A stretch of DNA of 6,593 nucleotides from an uncultured Muribaculaceae bacterium. Its GTDB lineage: Bacteria; Bacteroidota; Bacteroidia; Bacteroidales; Muribaculaceae. A program made the translations under genes and the position numbers. The stretch covers positions 1 to 6,593 of the forward strand of contig CAUBWJ010000066.1 of the NCBI GenBank assembly GCA_958439725.1. The letters run 5' to 3'. Each line of letters opens with the position of its first letter. The first letter of the stretch is position 1. The notes under the pieces are model-generated. The model saw only the letters and a list, made by a program, of their open reading frames with translations. It did not search any database and was not told the origin of the DNA. This document shows, in pieces, positions 6,139 through 6,593 of the stretch.

Positions 6139-6593
6139 ATGAAAACGAAAACCGTATTAAGCTTTATTATATTACTTTTTGGATTGACCCTCTCATGTTG
6201 CAGTCCATACACTTTGGTAAACAGTGAAATCTATAATGGAGCCAATCTTGCCTCCTTTAAGACATTCCGTATTGTCGTGCCGGATGATACAAATAAACTT
6301 CCTCCGACAATGCAGGAGGTTACTTATTATAATATTGCCCTGGCCATAAGGACGCAGATGGTCGAGAGAGGATATGTAGAGAGTGCGCAGTCACCTCTTC
6401 TTATTAATATAGGACTGACAGTTCAACATGAAATTCAGACAGCCCCACTCGAGCCTAACTATTTCCCGTATTACGGGCCTGGCCCCTTCCCGGGATGTTA
6501 TCCATATTTCATCTATCCCCGCCAGTACTATTGGCCGACATATCCGGCAAACGCTCAGGTTATAACAGGAATATACAAAGAGGGTGTGCTTAC
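6139..6593 (+). CDS. DUF4136-like secreted lipoprotein (3' end outside window)
   Basis: The frame from ATG 6139 is open to the window end (151 codons) and is truncated by it. Residues 1-20 form a lipoprotein signal peptide: Lys2 and Lys4, a hydrophobic core (VLSFIILLFGLTL) and then SCC, with Cys20 (or Cys21) as the probable lipidated residue. The mature part has ANLASFKTFRIVVPDD (35-50), YYNIALAIRTQMVERGY (63-79) and PLLINIGLTVQHE (86-98). This order of a 'FKTF' strand, a helix ending in 'RGY', and an 'LLINI' strand is characteristic of DUF4136 lipoproteins, whose function is unknown to me. Residues 108-136 are almost entirely Tyr, Phe, Trp, Pro and Gly. The gene diverges from the aguA operon. 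Its own promoter is unclear: TATATTGT at 6093-6100 is only a poor -7 match. The family call is from memory of the pattern. Confidence 0.75.
   Translation, partial: MKTKTVLSFIILLFGLTLSCCSPYTLVNSEIYNGANLASFKTFRIVVPDDTNKLPPTMQEVTYYNIALAIRTQMVERGYVESAQSPLLINIGLTVQHEIQTAPLEPNYFPYYGPGPFPGCYPYFIYPRQYYWPTYPANAQVITGIYKEGVL

Noticed and set aside
1..6593. Mobile element, prophage, CRISPR or defence island
   Set aside because: No transposase, integrase, repeat array, tRNA or inverted-repeat ends are visible; the genes are housekeeping genes in intact operons.

Overview
The window looks like ordinary chromosome from a member of the order Bacteroidales (Bacteroidetes). Three things point there. The RecQ C-terminus carries the extra helix-turn-helix and acidic tail typical of Bacteroidetes RecQ. 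Two promoters fit the Bacteroides-type signal (TTG or TTTG, then TAnnTTTG about 19-21 bases later). Shine-Dalgarno sequences are mostly weak or absent. Genus cannot be fixed from the sequence alone; base composition appears to be in the mid-40s percent G+C by eye (not counted).

Left half, plus strand (1-3730). The 3' end of recQ is followed after 4 bases by an ftsE-type ABC ATPase gene, then by a lysine-sensitive-type aspartate kinase gene (lysC) and a diaminopimelate decarboxylase gene (lysA). A Bacteroides-type promoter straddles the 3' end of ftsE, so lysC-lysA can be transcribed on their own with a very short leader. These two genes encode the first, feedback-controlled step and the last step of the diaminopimelate-lysine route. 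A 22-bp hairpin followed by GTTTTT ends the unit.

Right half, minus strand (5960 down to 3751). This is a three-gene operon, read right to left: a small acidic conserved-type protein of unknown function, agmatine deiminase (aguA), and N-carbamoylputrescine amidase (aguB). The last two enzymes convert agmatine to N-carbamoylputrescine and then to putrescine, the polyamine precursor. The small gene overlaps the start of aguA, and aguA and aguB are 16 bases apart. A Bacteroides-type promoter lies about 75-110 bases upstream of the small gene. The operon converges on lysA, and the hairpin lies between the two ends.

Right edge, plus strand (6139-6593). A divergent gene, cut by the window end, encodes a secreted lipoprotein resembling the DUF4136 family, with an unusual tyrosine/proline-rich stretch.

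I found no mobile element, CRISPR array, tRNA, rRNA, phage gene or defence system. All key catalytic residues of the enzymes are present. The most open questions are the unknown small protein coupled to aguA and the ftsE gene separated from ftsX.
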